The translations under genes were made by a program, and so were the position numbers. From Branchiostoma belcheri (lineage: Eukaryota; Chordata; Leptocardii; Amphioxiformes; Branchiostomatidae): a stretch of 64,000 nt of DNA. The notes under the pieces are model-generated. The model made no database searches. It saw nothing but the letters and a program-made list of their open reading frames with translations, and was not told the DNA's origin. Shown here piece by piece: positions 36,701-47,300 of the stretch (position 1 is its first letter; each line of letters starts with the position of its first letter). The stretch spans positions 569,839 to 633,838 of the forward strand of contig NW_017804021.1 in NCBI RefSeq assembly GCF_001625305.1. Direction: 5' to 3'.

Positions 36701-38037
36701 AACTGTGGTCATCAGGGAGACAAAGTTTGAAGAGGTGGCCATCAAGAATTGTGCCCTGGTAAGCAAACCGAGTCTCTGTCGACAGAAACTTTGATCAACT
36801 GAGACTCCAATAGGGATCTCTGCTGGTAGAATCACACTCTATCAACAGAGATCTCGATTTGCTTAGAAGACAGAACATTTCAACTTTGATTCACGTCACT
36901 TTAGATCAAGGAGGTATTTAACCTCCTTGTTTAGATCAATGGATTGACTTGAAATTTAGGATCTGTAAATGGGAAACTATCCCAACACATAAACAGAGAC
37001 TCCTGTGATCAGAGTCTTTGTTGAAAAAGACTCTCATCGAGATCTCTACCGGTAGAATTGCTGATTCTACTAGTGTTCCTGCTATATGTACTGCCTGTAC
37101 CCACACAGAAAAGACATTTTGAACATTTTGGCACCAGGAACCTCATGCCAACCACCTCCTCTCTGAACGAGAGATGGTTGGTGTGTCCATATGTGGATGG
37201 ATTAAATTGCCCATGTCAAGTATTCTTGATCTCGAGGTTTTGTGTCCTATCTTGTTGATTGAATAACACCATCTGTGGATGAACTGGTCATTAAGCAGTG
37301 TCTGCCAAATACCTGTGAATAAGTTAAAGAATAGTTTCATCAGGTTGGTAAGTCACTAAATAAAGAGACACACCTGTTGCAGCAACACCTGACTGAGTGT
37401 GCTATTCAATGTTAACCAGTCAGTATTGCCCTGAGGAAGGTGACAGACGGTCACTGAAACATCGGCTTTATTCAGTGTGTACCAAATATTTTGTGAGTTT
37501 TCCTCAATGGCGTTTATACTGACAAGTTGTAAGTCACCAACAACTTTCCTCACCAATCTTAACGTTTTTTCCTCAGATCTGTGGTGGACTGAGGGTGACT
37601 AACTTCACCTTCAAAACCATCTCACCTCCTGGACCTGAGTTCCTGTTCCCTGACATCATGGTGGGAGGGTTTGGCCCGGAGGTGAACATCATTGCCGAAG
37701 AGGTGGGAAATGAAGACAGGTGGTTCTGGAGAGTGTGCAATGCAGGCTACCTGGAGAAGAGGGTGGTAAGTGAGCCAGAAACTTAGTCATTATTATTATT
37801 ATTAACATTGAACACAAATTGAACTGTTATTTAAAGCATAATAGGAAAATTGGACTTATCCAAAGTCTTAATCGTCTAACACCAGTCTCAGGAACAGGTA
37901 AGTCCAATTTTAACTTTGCTCAAAAATTATTTCTACCAGCAAAGATGACAAACTTTCATAGGTATGTTACATTGTCAGAGAGGGTGTTGTTTTGTGATTC
38001 ACATGAGTTTCTTTTGTTTTTACAGTATTACCCCTAG
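33750..38037 (+). CDS. Novel 301-aa protein built from a duplicated module
   Basis: Function unknown. Seven exons: 33750-33861, 34128-34228, 34950-35156, 35796-35976, 36655-36758, 37577-37765, 38026-38037; they sum to 906 nt, exactly 302 codons with TAG. All introns are GT-AG. Exons 2-3 and exons 5-6 encode related modules. Each starts with a V-V-x-x-G-like strand pair (IRVTVYNSGEQKILIMRVV; VKVTICTKEGRRLFTTVVI), then V/T-F-x-E-x-V, and each ends with a Trp-rich strand before a basic G-[FY]-L-x-x-R (WTWYMSNRGFLQTR; WFWRVCNAGYLEKR). The first half of the module has a hydrophobic pattern compatible with a ubiquitin-like beta-grasp fold; that is inference. No signal peptide or membrane segment. 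The start lies in MAYSVPQRSKMRPVTISR. A 3' UTR intron with donor at 38062 and acceptor ending 38246 is likely. Confidence 0.8.
33900..34090. repeat. Dispersed repeat family A, copy before exon 2 of the 301-aa gene
   Basis: Contains CAGCACTTTGGCAGAATGTC, GTTGGAAGAGATATCGTCTG and GACCAAATATCCAACGGAAA. It ends about 40 bp before the exon 2 acceptor. Confidence 0.7.
34262..34525. repeat. Dispersed repeat family B, copy 2
   Basis: Matches 2085-2365 in order: CATATTTTTCTACGTGTAAA, GGGCTGCTTTGACATACATC, TCAAGAACGTACC, GGTTTTTGCCCATGCGTAAA, ending TTGGGTCACT. It lies in intron 2 of the 301-aa gene and creates two spurious open frames. Confidence 0.65.
35222..35450. repeat. Dispersed repeat family A, copy in intron 3 of the 301-aa gene
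   Basis: Contains TAGCATTTCGGCAGAACGCC, GGAAAAGATGTCATTTGCAA and TGACCTAACATCCAAAAATA in the same order as the copies at 9376 and 33900. Confidence 0.7.
35645..35698. repeat. Perfect 26-bp inverted repeat with a 2-nt spacer
   Basis: The left arm TTTTTGAACAGACCAAAAAG then TTATTT is followed by TT and then its exact inverse. It lies 97 bp before exon 4 of the 301-aa gene. As RNA it would make a very stable hairpin in intron 3. Confidence 0.9.
36907..36929. repeat. Palindrome CAAGGAGG...CCTCCTTG, copy 1
   Basis: CAAGGAGGTATTTAACCTCC ending TTG, an 8-bp-arm palindrome in intron 5 of the 301-aa gene. The same palindrome with a different centre is at 58786-58808 in the RAB30 intron, which suggests a small repeat family. 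Confidence 0.7.
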
Positions 38038-39935
38038 GATGGCCCTGAGCAGTAAGAAGCAGTAAGTATATAGATTCAGTTGTACGATTTTATTACCTAC
38101 TAGTACATAATTATAATATATATGTAATTCCCAGTTGTTTTATCAATGATGACAATGCAATTGTAAAGCTGATCAATATTATCCTTGTATTTAAACTAAA
38201 TTATCAGACCGATTTTCTAATGGAGTGATTTCACCTTTTTTTTCAGATTACACCAGTTGCAGCATCAACTCTAGATTAAGAGTTTAGTTTCCATGCTGTC
38301 TTTGAGTTTGCTGAAAAAAAATCATGTTCTTCTTAATTATTTTCAGATTCTATAAGTTTAAGTTTAATAGTACTGTATGCTGAATTGTAGATTCCATTTG
38401 TTCTCTCTGATTTGCATCAGCTGCATCAAATTAGTGTAAAGTAAAAGTTGTACAATGACACAACTCAAACTTTGTCAAAGAAAAAAAATAGATGCATCTA
38501 AGTTACTTATTTATATGGCTTGTTAGAGGCAATGGTTAGTTATATTGTTAAATACTTTCTCAACAAGTTATTATGTGCCAGTTGAGGAGACCTCAACTGT
38601 CGACATTAAAGTACATCACTGTTCAACAGTTGTGGCCCTTTAATATACTCCTTGCCCGGTCAATTCCATGTCTTTCAGCCTCTACGTATACCACCCTCCC
38701 TACCAAACTCAACTTTAGTTCAAAGTTGGGAGGGGGAGGGGGGTGCCGGTCCGGGTGTGATGAAATATATTTCATCACTGACAAAATTTAAGGCCAAAGA
38801 CCATGCAATGATTCGCATTAATGATTGATATTATAAGTAACACCTTATTAAAGTAGTAACGGTATACAGGCAAATTCTAATGAGCTGAGCTGTGGGCTAT
38901 TATTAAAGGGATGAGAAAAACTTACTGTCAAACTTTTCCTCCGGCCTTGATGGTGGAGCAATAGCGCTACCTAGCGGACTACAGTAAAAGTGCAAGTATT
39001 TGTCCCATGGGATTTTCTGTCTTTTGGGTTTAGGTTTGTGACTAAAATATAGAAGTTTCACTCAGCTTAAAGTTTGTTTTTTTGGAAGCATATGAATACC
39101 TATGATTGTACTTTTTCAAAATAACACAGTGTCCAGCAACAGGCGGGCTATTGACTCATTTCAGTACACACTGAGTTCACTGATATTCACTGTGTTGTTC
39201 CCGTCATCACTAAATATGTATCTCTCTTCAAATCTGTATCGCGGTTGTCGCGGTAAACTACTAGTAACTTTTTAAAAGACAACAACGTACTAGTAAAAGC
39301 AAATCCCCGGGGAATCCTGTTCCATGTGGCATATTAATCGATATCGATCGATCACTAAAACAATAAAGCGGTTTATCCATGATTCTGCTCTTCATTGCTA
39401 CGTTCGTTTCCCACTCACCTTCTGTGGCAACAGATAAGTGCCGTACAACAGACAGTAGGCGTACATTTCTTCGTTATGTTGAAGGTGTTGCAGTACCAAT
39501 TACTGTTCCTAGATAGCGCTGTGAGACCGTCTGACGGTAAAAGCCAATATTCCATTTATTTGATGGGGAGCAATTGTCTGTTTAGAACTTTTCTATCAAA
39601 AAGATTCACTAAATAGGGTTCTAAGCCATTATGATGTTGGATGGAGGGGACCAATTATCTCTGACTTTGTACATCAGAAAGTTATAGTTATCATTCCTCA
39701 CTCACACTCAATATCAAGGATTTAATTATTCTGCTGCTGGTGTTCTTGTCACAGGAGGCGACAGCAGTGGGCTAGTAGTACTGGTCTTCAAACTGCACCT
39801 CCAGGCGGCCCTATCCAGTGGGTTAACACTGGCAAGGCCGTGCTCTCTTTTGTCCTTCTCCACACTCTACCCAAGTTTTTAACAATTGCTCCTGCAGTTC
39901 CAACACAAGCTGCTCAGGCAACACCATCATTTGTT

Positions 39936-39985
39936 GGTTCTCGGATTCGCCTCTTAATTTTTTTCTGATTTGCAAAAAAGAAAAG
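39936..39985. mobile_element. Fragment of the 16374-16751 MITE family
   Basis: TTGTTGGTTCTCGGATTCGC followed by CTCTTAATTTTTTTCTGATT and TGCAAAAAA matches the inverted right side of the MITE at 16680-16740. The outer terminal bases are missing, so this is a truncated copy. Confidence 0.8.
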
Positions 39986-40094
39986 CTTTCTTCGTTAGTA
40001 CTGTCATTGGGTGGATAATATGATAAACTTTATAATTAATGTAAATAAGGATCTTATTTGCATTGTCAATGAGAAACATTTACTATTCCTCAAT

Positions 40095-40275
40095 TGAAAA
40101 TGTTCAAATCACATGGCAAACTTTTTTGGATGGCATCCCATTTATAATTTTCATGTTTATACCTGTATTTCATACAGTTGTCAGAAAATATATCGTCTGT
40201 AACAGGCAAAATTCTGATTAACGTTGACTGAACATCCAACAAAAAAGCCGGGTTTTTCACAGGTGAAGTACAATC
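40095..40275. repeat. Dispersed repeat family A, partial copy
   Basis: Contains CAGAAAATATATCGTCTGTA, ACAGGCAAAATTCTGATTAA, TGACTGAACATCCAACAAAA, matching the second half of the family A consensus. Confidence 0.6.
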
Positions 40276-40577
40276 CAAATTTGGTTGCTTTAATCTTGTA
40301 TATTAAGATAAGCAGCTAGCGTAGATGGTGTGTTATGCCGAAGGGCGGTTACATACCGCTATACTAATACAGATAGTGTAAGGGCTTCAGTTATATCGCT
40401 GTTGCTCCCCAAAATGTAACAAACAGATTTTGAAATATTCTTCTTGTCGGATATTAGAAAACAAATACATAAACAGCAATCTGTAACAGCATAGAAATAA
40501 AGCCCCAACTCCATCTACATCATTTAAAAAAATGCACACAAGTATTACAACACAGCCATTTGCAAATCATACGAACC

Positions 40578-40583
40578 TTTATT
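40578..40583 (-). terminator. Candidate PCF11 polyadenylation signal
   Basis: AATAAA on the minus strand about 780 bp beyond the PCF11 stop codon. Other variants exist nearby, so the choice is tentative. Confidence 0.35.
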
Positions 40584-41361
40584 TTCTTTCACCAACCTGG
40601 CCCATTCCTTCTTTGTTCACAAAACTTTACAACATCAGTTGGCACCCATCAAAAATGTATGACATTTCTGTAATTGCACTTTATACATATAACAAAGCAA
40701 AGCACAAGGTGAACTAAAGCTTTTACCACCGAGTTAAGTCAGGAGGCGTGATTATTACGTTTAACGTCAGAACGAAGTACATAACAGCTTTTTTTGTGGA
40801 CACTTCTTAGTACCTGTATCAATGAAACAAAAAGAATCTAACAGTAAGCTTGCACCAAATCTTAAATGTATGATACAAGTATTCAATAGTATGAACTTTA
40901 TACAAGCTGGTCCTCCGTTTTGTTACAGGCTTTGTACATTTGTCAATATTTAATTTCATAACCAAGTTGCATCACAGAAATCTGGTTTCACCTTACGATG
41001 TAGCTATGTTGTAAAAGCAAACTCGTGGAGTTGACAATAGCTACACAGATAATCTATATGTACAATGCATTATATATATTGAAACAAATACAACATATGA
41101 TGCGAAATTAGTGTCAATGTAACGTCCACTTTTATAAAGAATTTGGCACATTCTCTGCACTACTTATGCCCATGACAACTTCAGAACTATACGTTCATCT
41201 TTACATTGATTATACAACTCAACGCATCTAACCTTCTCTGTAAGGATACAAATATATACGAATACAATAATGTTCACAACACCACCTTCATAACTGTAGT
41301 GCAGCTTAGAATATTACAAAATGGTGTAACACCTCAGAATATTACAAGATCATTAAACATA

Positions 41362-44300
41362 TCACTTTGTTTTTGCAGACGGATCTAACTTAAAGAATGA
41401 TCCTGTCTTTGGTTTTTTGGCGGCTTCTGGATTGGCCGTAGCCTGAGCAGTTCTCTTTGGACTGCTACTTGCCCCTATGACAGGTATGGAGTGCATCGGA
41501 CTGTTACTTCTAAATCGTGCAGGGCTGCTGCCACCTCCAACTACAGAAATGGCTGACCCACGTAATGGGCTGGCACTCCCCACCACTGGGATCTTATTCC
41601 CACCCCCAATCGTGCTAATAGCCTGGCCTTTACTCTCATCAACAGGCTCCACCTTAGGTTTATCCAGTGGCGTCTCCACTGGACTTGGAGTTACGTTTTC
41701 CACTTCAACCTTTTCTGCTGCTTTATCATTGTCTTTCAAAACTACAGCAACATTTTCCTCCACTTCTTTCTTATCAGACACTGAAGCGGAAGGTTCAGTT
41801 TCAACAGGGTTATCGACAACTTCTTGTTTTACAGTTATCTGATCAGTCGTTTGTTCGCTATTGTTATCAAGTTGAGATGGCACATTCTCAGGTTCCTTTT
41901 TTACCGTAACTTTCTCTACCTGTGCTGGTGCTTCACACTGATTACTAGCTGGTGACATGGGCTCTTCTTTCACTATTATGTTCTGCATCTCTGTTTTAAC
42001 CTGTTCTGTTTCACCCACTTCCATACTCTCACTAACTTCCTCTTTAACAATCATCTGTTCTTTCGAGTCTGAGTTCTGGGCTTCCTCTGACAGGAAGGGG
42101 ATTTCTTTAATGCTTGAGAGCGGCTGCATCGCTGATGTTGACGGTTTCTCTTCCTCCGCTGCATCCATCGGTTCTTCCTTCACCTGCGCAGCTTCCATTT
42201 TGATTTGGACTTCGAGTGGGGATTCCTTGGGTGCGTCGGCAGGGGTTGGGGTCTCCAGGAAACTCTGTTGAGGGGGGGCAAATTGCAGCATGCTTGTACC
42301 TCCTTCCTACGCCATAAGCCCACTTCTCGTAGGTTATACTTTGTTACACTTCACGTTATACACCAGGGTAAGTTTGAGACAAGGACCACGTCAACGTTTA
42401 AAACTCTGTATACCCTTAAAAGCTTTTTCTACACAAGACAGACTTAACATGTCTCCTTCAGTTGTTTATATCTTCTGAAACCGTACATGGACTGTCAGCC
42501 GAATGAATGAAACATTGCTCAAAATGTAACAAAACTTTTCATCGTCCAACTGTCTTATTGGGTGTTTCCTACAAGTCTTCCTTATTCCCTACCATAAGCT
42601 CACAAACACAATACATTCTACTCACTACTTTAAACTTTATCAACCAAATTTTCTAAGTGTGCCAATGTAAATTTGGAGCACTGACGCATCAACTCAAAAT
42701 TAAGCTGTCAGGATCTACTAATTTCTGCTTTTTAACTTTAAGTTCTGTATTTTGCAAGAAAGAACTGTGGCTGTACTGAATATTGATAGCTGAGAATAAA
42801 ACTTCACCAAACATGAATTTTGGAACGACTAGAGGACGCATTCATAAACTCTCCATTATAAATGGAATACTAAATCACGAAATGGACTGCAAAGGGGGCA
42901 TCAGCTAGTATGCAAGACCTGTCGGTGTCATCTTCCCCAAACGTACTATACATGTACCACGACACATGTTCCAAACCATCTGCTATAGACCCCAGATATA
43001 CATGTACAATCACAAGAAACATGTTCAACCACGGCTCGGGCATGAACATGGTTTTATTTCAAGTCAGCAAAAAACATATCAACACAACATTGTAACATGT
43101 CACATGATAGATAGCTTGTAGTACCAATGCAAAGAGTGGCAACAGGAGACAAGGCCTTGTAAAATACTGAAACAGGCCTTGGCTTCAATAATGCTTTCAG
43201 AACCTTTATATAATAATTGTTTAAACCCCCATATTTTGATTTCATGGTGACTGAATAGACATCACTGTATCTACATGGTTGCTTAAAATGCGTCTAGTGA
43301 TGGCCAAGTTACTGTATTTTTCAAGGATGTCTCTTAAAGGAACCCAAAGCAATTTCATGGTGGGACCAAAAAATAAACGGACTCCTCACATAGCTTGTTT
43401 TTGTGCTATTGCTAATGCTTCAAGTATGAAATGATGACAAAAATGTGCTAAGAAATGACAGTAAATGTCTATCAGATTTCCTCATCTAGAATATTTTTTT
43501 TTGTTTTGCTGCCCTGAAATTGCATTGGATGCCTTTAATAAGAGATATGAACAGAAAGCGACCTAGTCATGCACTGTGATGCACACTAGTATTATGCTGG
43601 ACAGAGCAACTAAAATAAGGAGAAAACGAGCATGCAATTAATTGTAAGAAGAAGAAAGAAACTGTGCTTCTCGTAGAAATGAAAATCAAGTGAATTACTC
43701 GTAGTTGCATTCCTTTCAGAGAATTTACGGCCTGTGTTATGATTGGCATATTTACTGTTATCAGTATCACGTGTGCATGCATGTTACTTTGAAATCCCAC
43801 GGTGGTGTTATAAGGTCACTGGCCTAAGATTGCTCCACACTGCATCTGGGAATGTAAAAAAGACTTAGCCTGCAGATGTACTTACCTCGTCATAGTCTTC
43901 ATAGCAATTTGGATGGAAGGTCTGTAATGTATAGGAAAAATGGTTGTCAGAATACATACTGATGATAATTTTTATCATTTTTAATAAGATTTAAAATAGG
44001 ATTATAAGATTTAACTTTGCTGTCAAGAGAAAATCACTCTTAATTTGATAAAATTTAAGAATGTCCACACATAGTTCATCTCATGCATTGCAGAACAACA
44101 CTTTAACATGCACAAATCATTCAAACTTTCAAAAGCGAAAAACTGTTAAGAGAAAATCATTATTCAACAAAACTTCAAATACCCACAAATAGAACAACAC
44201 TTGTACTGCAAAGAACATTTAAAATTTCTTGCATCTAAAACTGATATTAGGAGCAGTAAACTACAGTTTCAAAAGCTACATGTATCTGGTTAACTGCCTT

Positions 44301-47300
44301 GTTCACTGTGATATCTTCATGGGATTCAAACTAATTACCTGTCGGCAGGAATCAAGAACTGCAAGCAAGACTTGAACTTCAATAACATAAGAGGGGTGTA
44401 CATTTTGCACAAACACCTATTGTTTATCTAATAATATTTATTATGGTGGAATGTAATGAGGAAATGTTGTATGTTGGTGTTGTTGTTTATTGTTCTGAAT
44501 GTACTGAAGATGAAAGTGCCCTTGCCTTGCCGTTAACCCTGACTGCGTCCTTAAGATGCCACGCCTCCTCTTCCTCATCCCAGAACTGCTCAAATGGCTC
44601 CTGGCAGATGTCACAGATCTGGCAAACCAGAGATCAGTGACAAAAGATTACTATCAATTTCATATAAAATCAACATAAAAACAATGGAAAGTTGATTGCT
44701 CAATCATCGCACAGAAGTGTGACTGTAACATTTTAAAGGAAAATAAACACTACTCACGTCATCATTTTCCTCATCTGTACAGACAGGACAGCTGATCACC
44801 TCTCCTGGCTCACTGGTGACGACAGGCTGCTCGAAGAAGGCAGATTCCTGGTCTGTGGACAAACAACAAATAATGTCATATAACAATGTTCCCTATTTAC
44901 AACCAAACAAGATTTACCGGCAGACATTTCAGTGACTGTCTGTCCCCTCCCTCAATGCCATACCAACTGCTTCTTTGTGCTGCAGCGAGGTGTTGCTACT
45001 GTAGTGCTAAGAATGCAGTCCCATACATATTGTCACATGTGTACAAAGATCTTATCAAACAATAATACTAAGGGAATAACGAACTACAAGAAATGAAGAA
45101 GGATATGGACACCTACCTTCTTCATCATCACCAAGCTCTGCATAGGCTATCCAGTCCTGTAAGGGTAAAGATATAAAAGATTTTATACATGTATCAACAA
45201 TGTTTTCCCATTTGCTCAAGTCTTTCAAAACAACCTCTATTAATTAATGTGCAGAGGACTGTGTTGATTTAAGGAAGAGCATACACCATGGTGGTCTTAT
45301 TGTGTGAAAACTGAAGCAAACATCCATCCATCCACTTACATCAACACCGTAGTACCAGTCCCTGTGAGAGGCCTTGCCAGTGCCCTCCTTCTCCCTGCGG
45401 TTCATGCGGAAGTGCCAGTCCAGGTGGTTGGCGTACTTGTCTGTCTCCTCAGGAAGGAACCTGCTGCCGCACGACGAACACTGGATGCCACAGTACAGTC
45501 GGTTGATGACTCCCTTGTGCCGCCTGCAGGAATGTAAGTTTATCATTACCATCAGTGATGTACAATGGTAGCCATCAAGGCTGAGTGCACAGTTTACAAG
45601 ATAAACAGGTGATAAAGTGATGAAAAAAAGTACGTACTAGTAGCTAAAACGGTTGTTGACAGTCAATGTTAGTCCATTATGACTCATCTGTGCAAGTTGG
45701 ACAAAGGATATACAGTAAAAGTGATTCCAAGGTGGATACATAACAGTTTCGTTTCATCTGCCACTGTTTCAAAGGGAGAACAAGGACCTGGATCTACACT
45801 TATCAATTAGAGTAGGAAAGACCTGGTGTGCTTAAGTAAATACGCACTTCCAGCTAAATAAAAAGTGTCATGCTGCGTCCTTTAGTCTGAGCTTGGCCAG
45901 AAAGTAAGAAGTTTTACCTCTGAAAAGGACTAGAGTTCTTACTGAACTTACGTTTTGAGATCTTCCACTTTCAGTGCCAGGGGAGGCACAGTAGTGTCCA
46001 GTTTCAGCTCCGCCCGGGGTTCATCTTCCTCCATCCTTTCCTCCAGAGGAACGACAACTCTGGTCACCTCCTCCGTCTTAGCTTCCATCTTCTGTTCCTC
46101 CACCTTCGGCTCTTCTTTCTTCTCGTCAACCTTCTTGATAATCCCTGAGGAACATAATAAAGTAGTACATAATAAACTACCTCCTTACAATGGTACAAGG
46201 AAAGTTGTCAAACATGACTTCAAACACAACTGATCACTCTGAACTGAGAAGAGTTTCACTACTCTATACAGGACTATGCATAAGGCAGGCCTTCTAAATC
46301 AAGGAAAAGCCAAAAATGAACTACCAGTTACAATAATACGACTAACACACCTGTTTTCAGCAGCTTCTCAAACAGCTGACTGACATCTAGTTTGGCTGGC
46401 TGTGGAGCGGGGCCAGGGGCAGGTGGTGGCATCCCAAATGGCATGGGTGGATGATGGTCAGGGATCCCTGGCATGGGCCCCATGCTCATGTGGGACGGTC
46501 CAGGCATTGGCTGCATGGGGCGCCCCTGGATGGGCTGCCCTGGCATCCCCATCTGTCCCATGGCAAGCTGCATCGTTGTGGCCACTCCCATCACCATGTT
46601 ACCAAACAGGGCTGGGTTAGGCGGTCCAGAGAACGGCATTCCGCCCATCGGTCCAGACATGATGGGTCCAGGTCCTGACATCATGGGCCCGGGAGCTGAG
46701 GACACCATGCCTGGCTGCATCATTCCAAACTGACCAGGTCTATGCATAGGTCCATCCATTCTAAACCCAGGACCTGGCATCCTGTGTCCCGGTCCATCCA
46801 TTCTAGGTCCCGGTCCATCCATTCTCAGTCCAGGTCCATCCATTCTCGGTCCAGGCCCTGGTCCATCCATTCTAGGCCCTGGACCATCCATTCTAGGTCC
46901 AGGTCCATCCATTCTAGGTCCTGGTCCATCCATTCTAGGTCCAGGCCCATCCATTCTAGGTCCTCCCATCCTAGCTCCAGATAGCCCAGGGATTAGTGGC
47001 CTTGGCTGCCCCATTGGCATGTCCTCCTGCTCCCCTGGAGCTCGAGGTGGGGGTCCCATCCTGCCACCCTCCACCCATCTCGTCATGGCCTCCTCCCACA
47101 TGCGGTGCTCCTCATCCAGTTTCTTCCTCTCCTCTTCTGAGAGAACATTCTTCGGAGGGAGGGGCGGTAGAGGCTCGAGAGGAGCCTGACCTTTGCGACC
47201 GCCCTTCTCCCACCGGTCCATGTCTTGCTCCCACATACGGTGTCTCTCCTGGAAAGCTTTGAGTGAGTTGTCTGGGTGTTGGTCTGGCGGGCGGCGTGGT

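Larger units (their letters stand above)
38038..41361. other. Convergent 3' region between the 301-aa gene and PCF11
   Basis: The left part is the 3' UTR of the 301-aa gene, including a probable intron from 38062 to 38246. The right part, up to about 40580, should be the PCF11 3' UTR. Between them I see only repeats (39936-39985, 40095-40275) and A/T-rich sequence; the short open frames have no similarity. Confidence 0.5.
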
